DNA of 22,619 nt from Pelagophyceae sp. CCMP2097 (GCA_026770575.1 MU657650.1:1376-23994), one strand, 5' to 3'. Counted from the stretch's first letter, positions 1 through 8,601 are shown. A program made the numbers and translations. The notes: generated from the sequence alone by a model not told the origin.

Positions 1-346
1 GGCGACCTGACGAGACGGCGTATCGAGGCTGGCGCAGAAACGCGCGGCCATGGGCCTCGCGGGAGCGCGGCGTCGCGCGCGAGCTCGGCAGCGCTCTCGA
101 GGGCACCTTCTTCGGCGCGCGCTTCTTCTTTGCTTCGACGGTGACGGCGGGGACCAGGCTGGAAGCGTGCTTGGTCGCCTGCCAACACGGGCGTATTGAC
201 GCTGGCGTGTAAACGTGACTCCCGAGCATGCATTGTGTCGGGGGCACCTTGTTCGCGGGTTTCTGCGCCGTGTTGCAGGCGTCGCTGCCGAAGGTGGCGG
301 CGTCGTCCGCGCCGAAGTCAGCGGCCCGCTTCATCGCGGTCGCCAT
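1..346 (-). CDS. partial hypothetical gene, 5' end, running off the left edge
   Basis: Reading the minus strand from the ATG at 346-344, the frame is open to the window edge (about 115 codons). The first ~33 codons end almost exclusively in G or C and read like a real protein (MATAMKRAADFG at the start). A stretch at 247-179 (minus strand) begins GTGCCC, ends GGCAG, is 69 nt long and shows weaker codon bias, so I read it as a phase-0 intron. The following exon would carry a basic run with the core KKKRAPKK. A second GT-AG intron may begin just after this at about 82. No domain is recognised; the basic run could be a nuclear signal. It could also be a chance ORF in GC-rich DNA, but the codon bias argues against that. 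Confidence 0.4.
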   Translation of the reverse strand, partial: MATAMKRAADFGADDAATFGSDACNTAQKPANKVPPTQCMLGSHVYTPASIRPCWQATKHASSLVPAVTVEAKKKRAPKKVPSRALPSSRATPRSREAHGRAFLRQPRYAVSSGR

Positions 347-575
347 GGCCTCAAAGAACTGAGAAAGGATTTGTAGAAACTATGTAACATCATCCGAAAC
401 TATAGAACATTCAAGTTTCGCCTCAAAGTTTTATAAAAAACTATTAGGTACGTTTGTTAGATGCTCATGGATTTTTAGCTCGCAATATCTTTTTTTATTA
501 GGATGGGCACCGTAATTCCTTCGCGATTAGCGATCTTTTCTCAGTGCGGTGTCTGTTTCCTAAGGAAAGGGGAGC
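347..575. other. AT-rich intergenic stretch
   Basis: Composition drops sharply to AT-rich between about 361 and 500 (runs such as ATAAAAAACTATTAGG) between GC-rich coding-like blocks. This fits an intergenic or promoter region for the minus-strand gene to the left. No specific site can be assigned. Confidence 0.3.
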
Positions 576-1200
576 ATGGGCGCCTCGGTGTCCGCGTCGC
601 TCTCCTCCAGGGAGTTGAAGAGGGCCTGCAAGGCCAACCAGGTGCCGTCCACAGCAGCGCTCGAACGGCCAGATGGTGGCGGCGCTGCAAGAGATCTTCG
701 ACGAGATGACACGCGCAACAAGGCCTTCCTCGATCTTGAGGCCCCGGCTGACACTGGTCGGGCTACGCGCAAGCGCAAGCGCAAGCGCAAGGCTCCGCGC
801 AAGCGCAAGGCCATCCTCGACGGCGCGGGGCGACGAGGAGTCTGCGGAGGAGGAGGAGGAGGAGGAGGAGGAGGATGCCGACGACGACGACGACAACCAC
901 GTGCAGCTCCGCGGCGAGCGCGGCGACCGCGGCGCGGGCGGCCTGGAGGACGAGGACGAGGACGAGGACATCGGCGGCCTGGACGAGGGCGTGCTCGCGG
1001 CCGCCGCGGCAAGGGCGCGGCGTTTGTCCGCGGCGCGCGTGCGCCGCAGGGCCATCACCACGGCTGCTGCGTCAACGAGATCGTGTGCGCGCACGTGTGC
1101 GCGGCGGCGCGCAAGAAGGGCGTCGAGATCCACACGCTCGTGAACCCGTGCGACACGACCGTCGGCTGGCACGCGCAGTACGCGCACTCCGTGGAGCTGC
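576..1200 (+). other. low-complexity charged region with overlapping open frames
   Basis: Two plus-strand frames are open. The frame from 576 encodes a basic repeat (RKRKRKRKAPRKRKA) from AAGCGC-type codons at about 765-815. The frame from 673 encodes an acidic stretch of ten consecutive Glu and five Asp codons at about 840-895, then an EDEDEDED run near 950-970. Neither frame alone looks like a whole protein, so this is either a decayed gene with a frameshift or an exon mosaic. A disordered basic/acidic nuclear protein is possible but unproven. Confidence 0.3.
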
Positions 1201-1288
1201 CGTGCACCGCGGCGTCAACTCACTGCCTCACCTGGGAGCCTTTGTGTATGCAGCAAAGAGTTGAGATCCGTATAGCCAAATTAATAGA

Positions 1289-1519
1289 ATGTCACGCAGG
1301 TCCACGGCCGAGATCGAAAGCTTCAGGCACCTGCGCGAGCCGTTGTGGCGGCTGCCACCCGCGCTGCGGCGCAAGGCGGGCCGCCCCAAGAAGCAGAAGC
1401 GCAAGAAGAGCGGCCTGGAGGTGGGACTGGCGAAGAAGCGGCCGCGGCGGATGACCTGCGGCAACTGCGGCAAGAAGGACGGCCACAACAAGGGCAATTG
1501 CCCGCTGCCGATTCGTTGA
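1289..1519 (+). pseudogene. AT-hook plus zinc-knuckle fragment, MULE/FAR1-transposase-tail-like
   Basis: A 76-aa frame ends at TGA 1517-1519. Residues ~31-41 read GRPKKQKRKK, with the GRP core of an AT-hook in a basic run. Residues 57-71 read CGNCGKKDGHNKGNC, a CX2CX5HX4C knuckle, one residue longer between the second Cys and the His than the usual CX2CX4HX4C. A GRPKK block followed by a C-terminal Cys-Gly-x-Cys-Gly...GHN..C knuckle is typical of the C-terminus of MuDR/FAR1-type transposases, so I read this as the 3' remnant of such a gene. The upstream frames (576-1200) may be its decayed body. A small host nucleic-acid-binding protein is the alternative. Confidence 0.4.
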
Positions 1520-1535
1520 GGCGACCCGCGCTTCT

Positions 1536-1864
1536 CTGAGTTTAGACTATCTTAATAAAGTTAGTTTGTGCAGTGACCATCTTGATAAAAGCAACTATCC
1601 GCAGTGTCCACCGTGATAATATAAGATTGCGCAATCACTATCGTGATTAAGAGTCGTTCTGAGTTAAGACTATCTTAATAAAGTTAGTTTGTGCAGTGGC
1701 CATCTTGATAAAGGGGGGGCAGCTAACGCGACGCGTGTCGTGGACGAGCAGGGCGTGGACGAGCAGAGTCAGATAAGGAGGGGGGGCAGTGACCATCGTG
1801 AATAAAAAAGTGTGCGGAGTGACCATCCTGATAAACTGGAAGTTGGAGGTGACTGATTTGATAA
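1536..1864. repeat. degenerate array of a ~20-nt motif, left part
   Basis: The motif CAGTGACCATCTTGATAAA and relatives recur at about 1571, 1601, 1631, 1694, 1787, 1816 and 1847, spaced mostly 26-33 nt apart with gaps. A longer block containing it (GACTATCTTAATAAAGTTAG, then the motif) is repeated almost exactly at 1546-1588 and 1670-1712. The array is AT-rich, contains no credible gene and resumes on the far side of the TIR element that interrupts it. Confidence 0.6.
1723..1773 (+). repeat. ~45-bp dispersed repeat, copy 1
   Basis: The block with core GCGTGTCGTGGACGAGCAGG follows a run of seven G and recurs with a few changes at 3269-3312, also just downstream of a poly-G run. The shared G-run context suggests that both copies came from one mobile or duplicated unit. 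Confidence 0.5.
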
Positions 1865-2564
1865 GAGCTTGAATATACGGAATTTTTGCGGTATAAGGAT
1901 TGCGGTCTGCGGCCTTACGGACTTCCAACGGACTTAAATTACACCGCAAAACTTTTTTCCCTCAGCAACCTTTTTCCCTATCAAAAGAAGTCGACAAGAA
2001 AAAAACAAGGAATCAAGGATAAAAATCATAATGGCTTCATTGGTTATGGGCTCCTTAATGTTGGTTTAGGGCCCTTGTTGACCGTGGCGGCGGCCATGGA
2101 GCCTCTTGGCGCTGCCGGCGGCTACGCGCGGTCGTGCGGGGCGTCGCGCGTCCGCGCGGACCCGGCGAGCAAGGCGGCGCCGATGCGACAGGTGTCGGCG
2201 GCGGCGCGCGCCGTCGCTCGCGTTGCCGTCGCTCGCGTTGCCGTCGCTCGCGTTGCCGCCGTCCGCGTTGCCGCCGTCCGCGCCGAGGCGCGCGTCGTCC
2301 GCGCCGAGGCGCGCGCCGCCGCTCGAGTCGCCGCTCATGTCGTCGCCGACCGCCGCGTTGCCGCCGGCCAAGTGGCGCGCTTCGGCTTCAGATTCGTGCG
2401 CGGCTTGATAGACCGCAAATACCGCAGTCGGAGGGCCGTCCCGTAACGCCTTCGACACGATTATACGAATACCGCAAATTAAGTATTGCGGTATGTCCGT
2501 TGGGAGACCGTAAGGCCGCAGACCGCAATCCTTATAGAGCAAAAAATTCCGCATATTCAGGCTC
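1865..2564. mobile_element. 700-bp TIR element with TAA target duplication (PIF/Harbinger-like MITE)
   Basis: The ends are inverted repeats of roughly 70 bp: GAGCTTGAATATACGG at 1865 matches the reverse complement of 2549-2564 (GAGCCTGAATATGCGG). A 29-bp block at 1892-1920 is a perfect inverted match to 2508-2536. TAA lies immediately outside both ends (1862-1864, 2565-2567), and a 3-bp TWA duplication is characteristic of PIF/Harbinger. The motif TGCGGT/ACCGCA recurs many times inside both ends, like subterminal transposase-binding sites. No transposase is encoded, so the element is non-autonomous. The core (about 2080-2400) is very GC-rich, unlike the AT-rich ends, and may be captured DNA. 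Confidence 0.75.
2216..2330. repeat. 15-bp tandem repeat inside the TIR element
   Basis: Units of the type CGTTGCCGTCGCTCG repeat head to tail, followed by CGTTGCCGCCGTCCG variants and then an 18-bp unit with core GTCCGCGCCGAGGCGCGC. The block sits in the GC-rich core of the 700-bp TIR element. Confidence 0.7.
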
Positions 2565-2584
2565 TAAGGAAAAGTTTCCGCAGA

Positions 2585-2660
2585 AAGCATGTTGATAAAA
2601 AAAAATTGAAAAGTGACCGTCTTAATAAACGCACTTTGGGAGGAGTGACCATCATGCCGT
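2585..2660. repeat. degenerate ~20-nt motif array, right part
   Basis: Three further motif-like copies (around 2589, 2612 and 2643, the last AGTGACCATCATG) continue the array of 1536-1864 after the TIR element. This shows that the element landed inside a pre-existing array. Confidence 0.5.
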
Positions 2661-3059
2661 TTTCTATTTTTAAAAGTCACACAAAAGTTCAGAAATATTT
2701 TAATTTTATATAAAATCATGGTTTTGGACCCCATTTCCGATATTTTCGGGTGCATATTTGGGTTTCCGGATATTTAAAAATTCCTGACCGCAGACTCCCC
2801 CGTCAGAATATTTAATAATTAATAAGTTGATTGATTTTGGAAATTCCCCCAGGCTTATTGATTTCGGCACTGCCCCGCGCGCGCCGCGGGCGAAGCACAG
2901 GGACGCGGCGCGTGCTGCGTCGCCGCGCGGGTCGGCGTGCCGCAGCGCGCGGCGCGCGCCGGCGGGCTCGCGTCCAGCGCCGAGTGGACACGCCCGCTCG
3001 CGGGGCGAGGTAGCAAAAGACGCCCTTTCAACCCTCTCTTTTCCTGTTGTACCAAGGTC
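2661..3059. other. gene-free stretch, AT-rich then very GC-rich
   Basis: 2661-2870 is AT-rich with no credible ORF. From about 2871 to 3010 the sequence becomes a dense run of GCGC-type dinucleotides, then returns to average composition. No coding, RNA or TIR signal was found. The abrupt boundaries suggest juxtaposed insertions. Confidence 0.3.
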
Positions 3060-3062
3060 ACC

Positions 3063-3200
3063 AAACACAATTGCACGAGTTTCCAACCAGTTTAAAACCT
3101 CGGTTCCATAACTGATGGTTGAAAATCTGGCGTTTCCAACCAGTTTCCAATTAGTTCAACGCAATTACACGGGTTTAAAACCAGTTTTAAAACCAGTTGA
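3063..3200 (+). repeat. direct repeat with CCAGTTT/AAAACCAG motif
   Basis: A ~40-bp block at 3063-3100 (CACAATTGCACGAGTTTCCA and following) recurs at about 3160-3200 with changes. Short units GTTTCCAACCAGTTT and TTAAAACCAGTTT are also repeated. No coding potential. Confidence 0.5.
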
Positions 3201-3240
3201 AAAAAGTGAACTTGTCTACTGGGTTCGGTTTTGTTCCTTT

Positions 3241-3572
3241 GGGGGGGGGGGGGTCATGGGGGAATGGCTTACGCGGCGCGTGTCGTGGAAGAGCAGGGCG
3301 CGGACGAGCATTGACACTGAGTCCACCAGAGCTGAAGTAGATTTCCGTCTGAAAATGGGACGCCGCGCATACCTGGCGCGGGAGGAGGAAGTCGGACGAG
3401 GGCGCGGTCCTAAGACACAAAGGATTTCACGCCACTGGGGGGGGGGCAAAAGTCCCAGACCGACTCCGCCGAGGCAAAAAGGGGCAAAAAAGGGGGTTGT
3501 GGGCTCCAGGTTAGGGGCGGACGGGGGGGGCATAAAGTCCTCCCAAACCCCCCCCCCCCCCCCCCCCCCCCC
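3241..3572. repeat. cluster of long G and C homopolymers
   Basis: G runs of 13 (3241-3253), 10 (3437-3446) and 8 (3523-3530) on the plus strand are followed by a run of 25 C (3548-3572) and then eight A. The same strand therefore carries several G tracts and a long C tract, able in principle to form G-quadruplex, i-motif or foldback structures. Exact run lengths are prone to sequencing error. A second copy of the 1723-1773 repeat lies at 3269-3312 within this block. Confidence 0.7.
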
Positions 3573-3585
3573 AAAAAAAAGACCC

Positions 3586-4210
3586 CTGGGGGACCCAGCC
3601 ACTTTGCCATTTCGCCATTTGCCATCCTCAAAAATTGGACCCCGAAAATCCAAAGCGGCAAATTTAGAAAAACCGTTTTTGCCGGCCGCTGGAAGGGACC
3701 CTCGTCGGCGTTGAACTTTGCCGGTCACGGCCCACGCACTTCGGCAGCGCCCCGACTTGGCGGGGTCTTCTGCGTCGCGAGAGATGCTCGTCGTCGTCGT
3801 CGTCTCGTCGGCTATACTGGGTTGTAGTTTACCCCGTACCGTATAGTACTTGTTGCCTGCTTCCTTACTCTGGAAATTGATAGTATTTACCATCCCCGGG
3901 AATAAGATTCAAAGTAAATATATCTTTGAGGACGGCCACGCCCGCGAGCCGCCGCCGATGTGGAGCTGCATGCCGTCGCGCGAGACGCGAGCGCGGCCCT
4001 CAGCGCGACCTGCTTAGGTCGAGCGCGTAATGAAAGGTCCGAAAAGCGTCAGAAATTTTGAAACGTCGCTAACAAAGTGTTAAAAAATTAAACTCAATTT
4101 TCAGGAACCCCGAAAACTTTTCTAACTTTGCCGGTCCGAAATTGGGAACCACGTTTGCCAAAATCTTTGCCTTGAAGGGTCAAATCCGGCAAAGTGGCTT
4201 GGTCCCCCAG
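3586..4210. mobile_element. 625-bp element bounded by 23-bp inverted repeats
   Basis: CTGGGGGACCCAGCCACTTT plus GCC at 3586-3608 is matched at 22 of 23 positions by the reverse complement of 4188-4210. Looser similarity continues inward (AATT..GGACC, GGCAAA.TTAGAAAA). No target-site duplication is visible and no ORF resembles a transposase. It is probably a non-autonomous DNA transposon or foldback-type repeat. Its right end lies 3 bp from the next element. Confidence 0.6.
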
Positions 4211-4213
4211 TAC

Positions 4214-5856
4214 AGGGTGAATGTGAGAGTAAGATAATGGCCAAAGGCAACCCGTTGCCTTTTGGTTCTTAAAACGTAAGCGAATCGACAGTGCTTGTCG
4301 CCTTTGCCTTCTTAAAATATAAGATAATCGGTCTTGGGGACTGTCTTCGGCCGTCCTTGGGCGACAAATATGGCAATGCAGTTGCCCGTCTTGTCCAAGT
4401 GGTGTACCTTGGGGCCGTCCCGAGCTGTTGCGTCGCGACGGGCGTCGCCTCGAGGTCGCACCCGACGGTCGTCGTCTTAGCGTGAACGAGCCGCTGACGG
4501 TGAAGTTCTTAAGCGCGCAAATTTGCAATCGCTTGCGAGTTCGTGCGATGTCTGGAGCGCAATCGCCTGCGCGCCGTCAGCGCCGCGGTGTGCCGTGAAG
4601 ACGTGCAACCCCGTCGCCGTCGCTGCGACGGTGAGCACCAGGTACCTCCGGGGTCCCAAGAAGGGTCCCCAAAAAAGGGCCCGAGAAGGGTCCCCAACAA
4701 AATGATTCATACCGCACTCACGCTCTCTCGCACGTGGCCGTCGACTGGGGGTTCTAGTTCCGAACTATGCATGGCCCAACACCGCCAGGCAAGCGCCGGG
4801 GCGTCGGCCGACCCGCGTGCTCACAGGGTTCGCGGGCAGGGTCAGGGAGGTTGCTCGACTGTTGGGTCAATGCTGGCCATAGCAAGATGCCCGACGGCGC
4901 GCGCCGCTCCTCACGGGCGATCCCCGCAGCCGAACAGGCCCATAAACGCCAAGAGGCGCGGCGCGGGCGCCGTCATCCTAGACGCCATGTCCACCTCGCG
5001 GTCGTGCCTCGCGGTCGCATGCAGTCGCCTCATCCGCACGAGGCCGATTCCAGAGGATGGCGCGGCGTGTGCCCTCGCTCCCGGCGTCACGGGAGCGCCG
5101 CGTGTGCGCGCCAACGCCAACGCCGACCGCCTATTTGATTTTGGAACTTGGACGCCCTTCCGTTTCAAAGGCCTGGGATGTTCCAAGGCTTGGGATGTTC
5201 CACGCCGGCGTGGCGCAGAGACCCGACGATGCACCACGGCGGACGGCGGCGCTTTGTTGGCGCTGGACACGGCGGGGGCGTCGTCGTCTGCGGCCTAGGT
5301 GATGGAGGCATGGGCACGTTGAAACTGGTGCTATGCACGTAGGCGCTTGACAGATTGATGCTCTCGCTCCGTGGCTAGGCCCTCCACCAGCTCGGATCGA
5401 CCTGCGGCAGGGAATACCCAAGACAAGTGTAAAGTACTGCGCACACACGGCGCGCCTTGGACGACGATGCATCAAGCCAAGCGCATGGGCCCTTCTATGT
5501 GCTTCTTTGTGCTTTCGAGACTTTATATATTGACTGAAGCCTCTGCTGTTCACATTAGATAACAGCCTTCCATGCAGATACGGGGTGCTACAACTGCGTC
5601 CAGCATTCTGGTTCCGGTTTGAATCCCCCGATATGTTTTTTTTGCCCTTCGCGAGGCTTCGCCTCTTGAGGCATTTTTCTATTTTTTGTTTTCTACCACT
5701 CAACCACGCGCGCGGCGGGCGAAACGCCTTTTTAAGATAACGTCGGCCCGCCAGCGCCTTTTGCCTTCTTAAAAAATAAGCGACTGGCGGCAGAGTCCGC
5801 CTTTGCCTTTCGGAATTCCTAGATAAAATCCAATATCTTACTCTCACATTCACCCT
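4214..5856. mobile_element. 1643-bp element bounded by perfect 23-bp inverted repeats
   Basis: AGGGTGAATGTGAGAGTAAG plus ATA at 4214-4236 is the exact reverse complement of 5834-5856. Inside, a subterminal motif of the type TTTGCCTTCTTAAAA..TAAG occurs near the left end (4302-4322, with a relative at 4257-4280) and, in the same orientation, near the right end (5759-5782). ORFs of up to 251 aa occur but none resembles a transposase, and they read as chance frames in GC-rich filler. No clear target duplication flanks it. A non-autonomous TIR transposon of unknown superfamily is the best reading. Confidence 0.6.
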
Positions 5857-5934
5857 TTAATAGAAGAAGAAGAAACGCCGCGGACGATTCAGAGAGCGGC
5901 TGATCTTGGGCACACGAAGGATTAATGAAGAGGG

Positions 5935-6711
5935 CTAGAAGTCTTCGGACCGCCGCGCGGGCGCCGTCGCGGCGAGGGCACCGCCGACGGCCACGAGCGC
6001 CGCGGCGCCGAGCGCCCATGCCCGTGTCGTGGCAGGCGAGCTTCGCTGGGTCATGATGAAGAGCCCGACAGCGGCGCCGACGGCGAGCGTCGCCGTGAGG
6101 ACCGCCACGGCCGCCGACTGCGTCCCAATGGCAGCCCCCTCGGCCGGCGCCGCTCGTCGGCCGTCGTTCTTGAACTCCTCTCGCACGAAGTGATCGTGCA
6201 CCAATTCAAAGTGCTCGCACACCAAGTCGTCGGCCACGGAGCGCCGGAGCCGGTCCCGCTCCGCTGTAAGCACAATCTGCTGGTCCTGCAAGCCTTAGAT
6301 TTCAAGTCGGAGGCGCGCCTCGCGGCGCGCTTTCGCGTCCGAGTCGGGGTCCTGCGTCAGTTCGCCGTGGATGGCGCCCACGACGGCGTCGTTGCGACGC
6401 AGCCACCGCCCGAGCAGCAGCGCCGCCCTCGAGGCGGCGGCGACGTCGCGCTCCGAGTGCGCCGGCGCCACAGCGTCGTCGTCGCGCGTTTCGCTGGCGC
6501 CCGCCGCGGGCACCACGACGAAACTCTCCGAGGCGGCGCACTCGGAATCTGAGGCGCCGCTCTCGGCATCCGAGACGTACTCGACATCGACGGCCATCGT
6601 CGAGGAGCTAGGAGGGCTCGGCTCTTTGGCGACGAGGCGTGGCCTACAGGTCGCGCGAACGACCTCCGAGTCGTGCGTTCCGGTGTGTGTATTACTGGTC
6701 GCCAAAGCCAT
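5935..6711 (-). CDS. acidic, two-membrane-segment protein; one in-frame TAA or a spliced gene
   Basis: The minus-strand frame is open from ATG 6711 to 5935 except for one TAA at 6297-6295. A second ATG at 6597 (MAVDVEYVSD) is a plausible alternative start. In order: an acidic Ser-rich N-terminus with SESFVVVP, a charged helical part running through RLRLEI (the TAA follows) and QDQQIVLTAERDRLRR, then two hydrophobic segments (AVAVLTATLAVGAAVGLFIM and WALGAAALVAVGGALAATA) and a basic tail. This is a small cytoplasm-facing membrane protein with a C-terminal hairpin anchor. The TAA could be a nonsense mutation. It could also lie in a 96-nt intron, since GTGGGC near 6380 and TTGCAG just before GACCAGCAG would splice in frame. 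The gene is divergent from seryl-tRNA synthetase and the two may share a promoter. Function unknown. Confidence 0.5.
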
Positions 6712-6780
6712 ACCCTCTCTTTACCGGGTAAAAATAACAACCTATCCCAGCCATCGCCGCTCTTTGACGCAGCCCGCACG
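6712..6780. promoter_or_regulatory. short divergent promoter region between membrane-protein and SerRS genes
   Basis: Only 69 bp separate the two divergent starts (about 180 bp if the membrane protein starts at 6597). The interval contains a 13-bp palindrome, TTTACCGGGTAAA at 6720-6732, next to pyrimidine-rich and A-rich stretches. It is likely a shared bidirectional promoter; the palindrome is a candidate factor site, by inference only. Confidence 0.4.
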
Positions 6781-8601
6781 ATGCCGCTCGACATCAACCT
6801 TTTGCGGACGTACCGCGGCGGCGACCCGGAGAAGGTGCGCGAGTCGCAGCGGCGGCGCTTCAAGGACGTCGACCTCGTGGACCGCATCATCGCGGAGGAT
6901 GAGATCTGGCGCAACCTGACGTGAGATTCACCCTCGGCCGCGCGGGGCCGGCGAGGATGGCCGCGCCGACGGCACGTGGGAGCGAGTTTCCGTAAAGCCG
7001 TCCTATGCGCGGTGCTAGGCTGCAGGCGGACGAGATGCGCGCGTCGAAGAACGCAAAGCAGCTCGAGATTACTAAGCTCAAGAAGGCCAAGCAGGAGGTG
7101 CGCCCCGCGCTTCGCCGCGACGATCCCGCGCTTCGCCGTGACAATGCGCGCAGGTCTCGGAGGCGATGCTCGACGAGCTCAAGGAGCTGGACCGCCAGCG
7201 CGTCGACCTCGAGGCGCAGTGCGACCCGCAGCTGCAGAAAGTGACCAAGTGAGGCTTCGGCGGCGGCTTCTACCGCCTGCCGCTCACCGTGCCTGTAGGA
7301 TGCTTTCTGCGATTGGCAACCTCGTGGACGACAGCGTCGTCGTGTCCAAGGATGAGGCTAAGGATAACGAGGTCGTTTCTTCATGGCAGGGCCCGACGGG
7401 CACGGCGCGGCCGACGGCGCCGCGGTCGCACCACGAGCTATTGTACATGACCGGCGGCTACGAGCCGGAGCGCGGCGTGCGCGTCGCGGGCCACCGCGGC
7501 TACTTCCTCACGGACGTCGGCGTCTTGCTCAACCAGGCCATCATCAACTACTCCATCGCGTTTGTGCGCCCGCGCGCGTACAAGGTGATCCAGCCGCCGT
7601 TTTTCATGAACAAGGACGTGATGGCCGGCGTGGCGCAGCTGGAGCAATTCGACGAGGAGCTGTACCACGTCCAGGGCTCGGGCGACGACGACGGCGGCGG
7701 CAAGTACCTCATCGCCACGTCCGAGCAGCCCATATGCGCCTACCACAAGGGCGAGTGGCTTGCCGAGGCGGAGCTGCCCCTGAAGTACTGCGGCATCTCG
7801 ACGTGCTTCCGCAAGGAGGCGGGGTCGCACGGCCGCGACACGTGGGGCATCTTCCGCGTGCACCAGTTCGAAAAGGTCGAGCAGTTCGTCATCGTGGACT
7901 GCGACGAGGGCGCGTCGCGCAAGATGCACGAGGAGATGCGCGAGTGCGCCGAGGACTTTGTCAAGTCGCTGGGCTTCCCGTACCGCGTGGTCAACATCGT
8001 CTCCGGCGAGCTCAACAACGCCGCCGTGAAGAAGTACGACTTGGAGGCATGGTTCCCCTTCCAGCAGACGCACCGCGAGCTCGTCTCCTGCTCCAACTGC
8101 ACGGACTACCAGTCGCGCGCCATGGAGATTCGGTGCGGCCAGAAGAAGGCGGGGCAGAACGAGAAGAAGTACGTCCACATGCTCAACTCGACGCTCGCCG
8201 CCTGTGGCCGCACCATCTGCTGCCTCCTCGAAAACTACCAGACGGACGACGGCGTCAACGTCCCCGAGGTGCTGCGGCCCTTTATGGGCGGCATGGCGTT
8301 CATGCCCTTCGTCCGCGAGATGGACGGCAGCCCCTACGTCTCCGCCGCGCCCGCCGCGCCCGTCTCCCCCGAGGAGGCCGCCGCCGCCAGCGCCATCGCC
8401 GTGGCGAGCGACGCGCTCCGCAGCCTCAAGGAGGCTAAGGCGGCCAAGCCCGAAATCACGGCATCCGTAGAGGCCCTGAAGGCTTTGAAGGCCGCCTTCG
8501 AGGCCGCCTTCGGCAAGGAGTACCTCGCGCCCGGCCAAAAGCCCTCCGCCGCTTCAAAGGACAAGAAGAAGGCCGCGCAACCACCCGCCCCGCCGTCATA
8601 G
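6781..8601 (+). CDS. seryl-tRNA synthetase, cytosolic type, with C-terminal WHEP domain (4 exons)
   Basis: This enzyme charges tRNA-Ser with serine. Exons 6781-6920, 7019-7097, 7154-7248 and 7299-8601 join in frame through GT-AG introns of 98, 56 and 50 nt, giving 538 aa. The N-terminus (MPLDINLLRTYRGGDPEKVR, then RRRFKDVDLVD) and the Lys-rich helices of exons 2-3 form the tRNA-binding coiled-coil arm. The class II core has TSEQP at 245-249, motif 2 from FRKE (275) through GSHGRDTWGIFRVHQFEK, and motif 3 with GRT at 408-410 followed by LLENYQ. Residues ~468-516 (ASDALRSLKEAKAAK ... LKALKAAFEAAFGKEY) match the WHEP helix-turn-helix pattern known from other aminoacyl-tRNA synthetases, followed by a Lys/Ala/Pro tail. 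The start is supported by homology at the very N-terminus. All catalytic motifs are intact, so the gene is probably functional. Confidence 0.93.
7098..7153 (+). other. SerRS intron 2 built from a 21-bp tandem duplication
   Basis: The 56-nt intron (GTGCGC...GCGCAG) is largely two copies of CCCGCGCTTCGCCGCGACGA-type sequence, with units starting near 7103 and 7124. Introns made of tandem duplications are one known route of intron birth. The exon joint (KAKQE|VSEAM) is phase 0. Confidence 0.7.

Noticed and set aside
1536..1864. CRISPR array
   Set aside because: Units are degenerate, spacing is irregular, there are no unique spacers of constant length, and the context is eukaryotic.
4543..5298. 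251-codon plus-strand frame inside the 1643-bp element
   Set aside because: No motif, composition typical of random GC-rich frames, and competing open frames on both strands.
5560..5630. tRNA-like GGTTTGAATCC after a possible stem region
   Set aside because: T-stem does not pair and no acceptor stem is present.
6976..7298. N-terminal extension of the SerRS frame from an ATG at 6976
   Set aside because: That stretch runs through introns and out-of-frame exons. The conserved N-terminus is encoded from 6781 by splicing.
7438..8538. Long 366-codon minus-strand frame
   Set aside because: Mirror frame of the SerRS coding strand; the plus strand carries all synthetase motifs.
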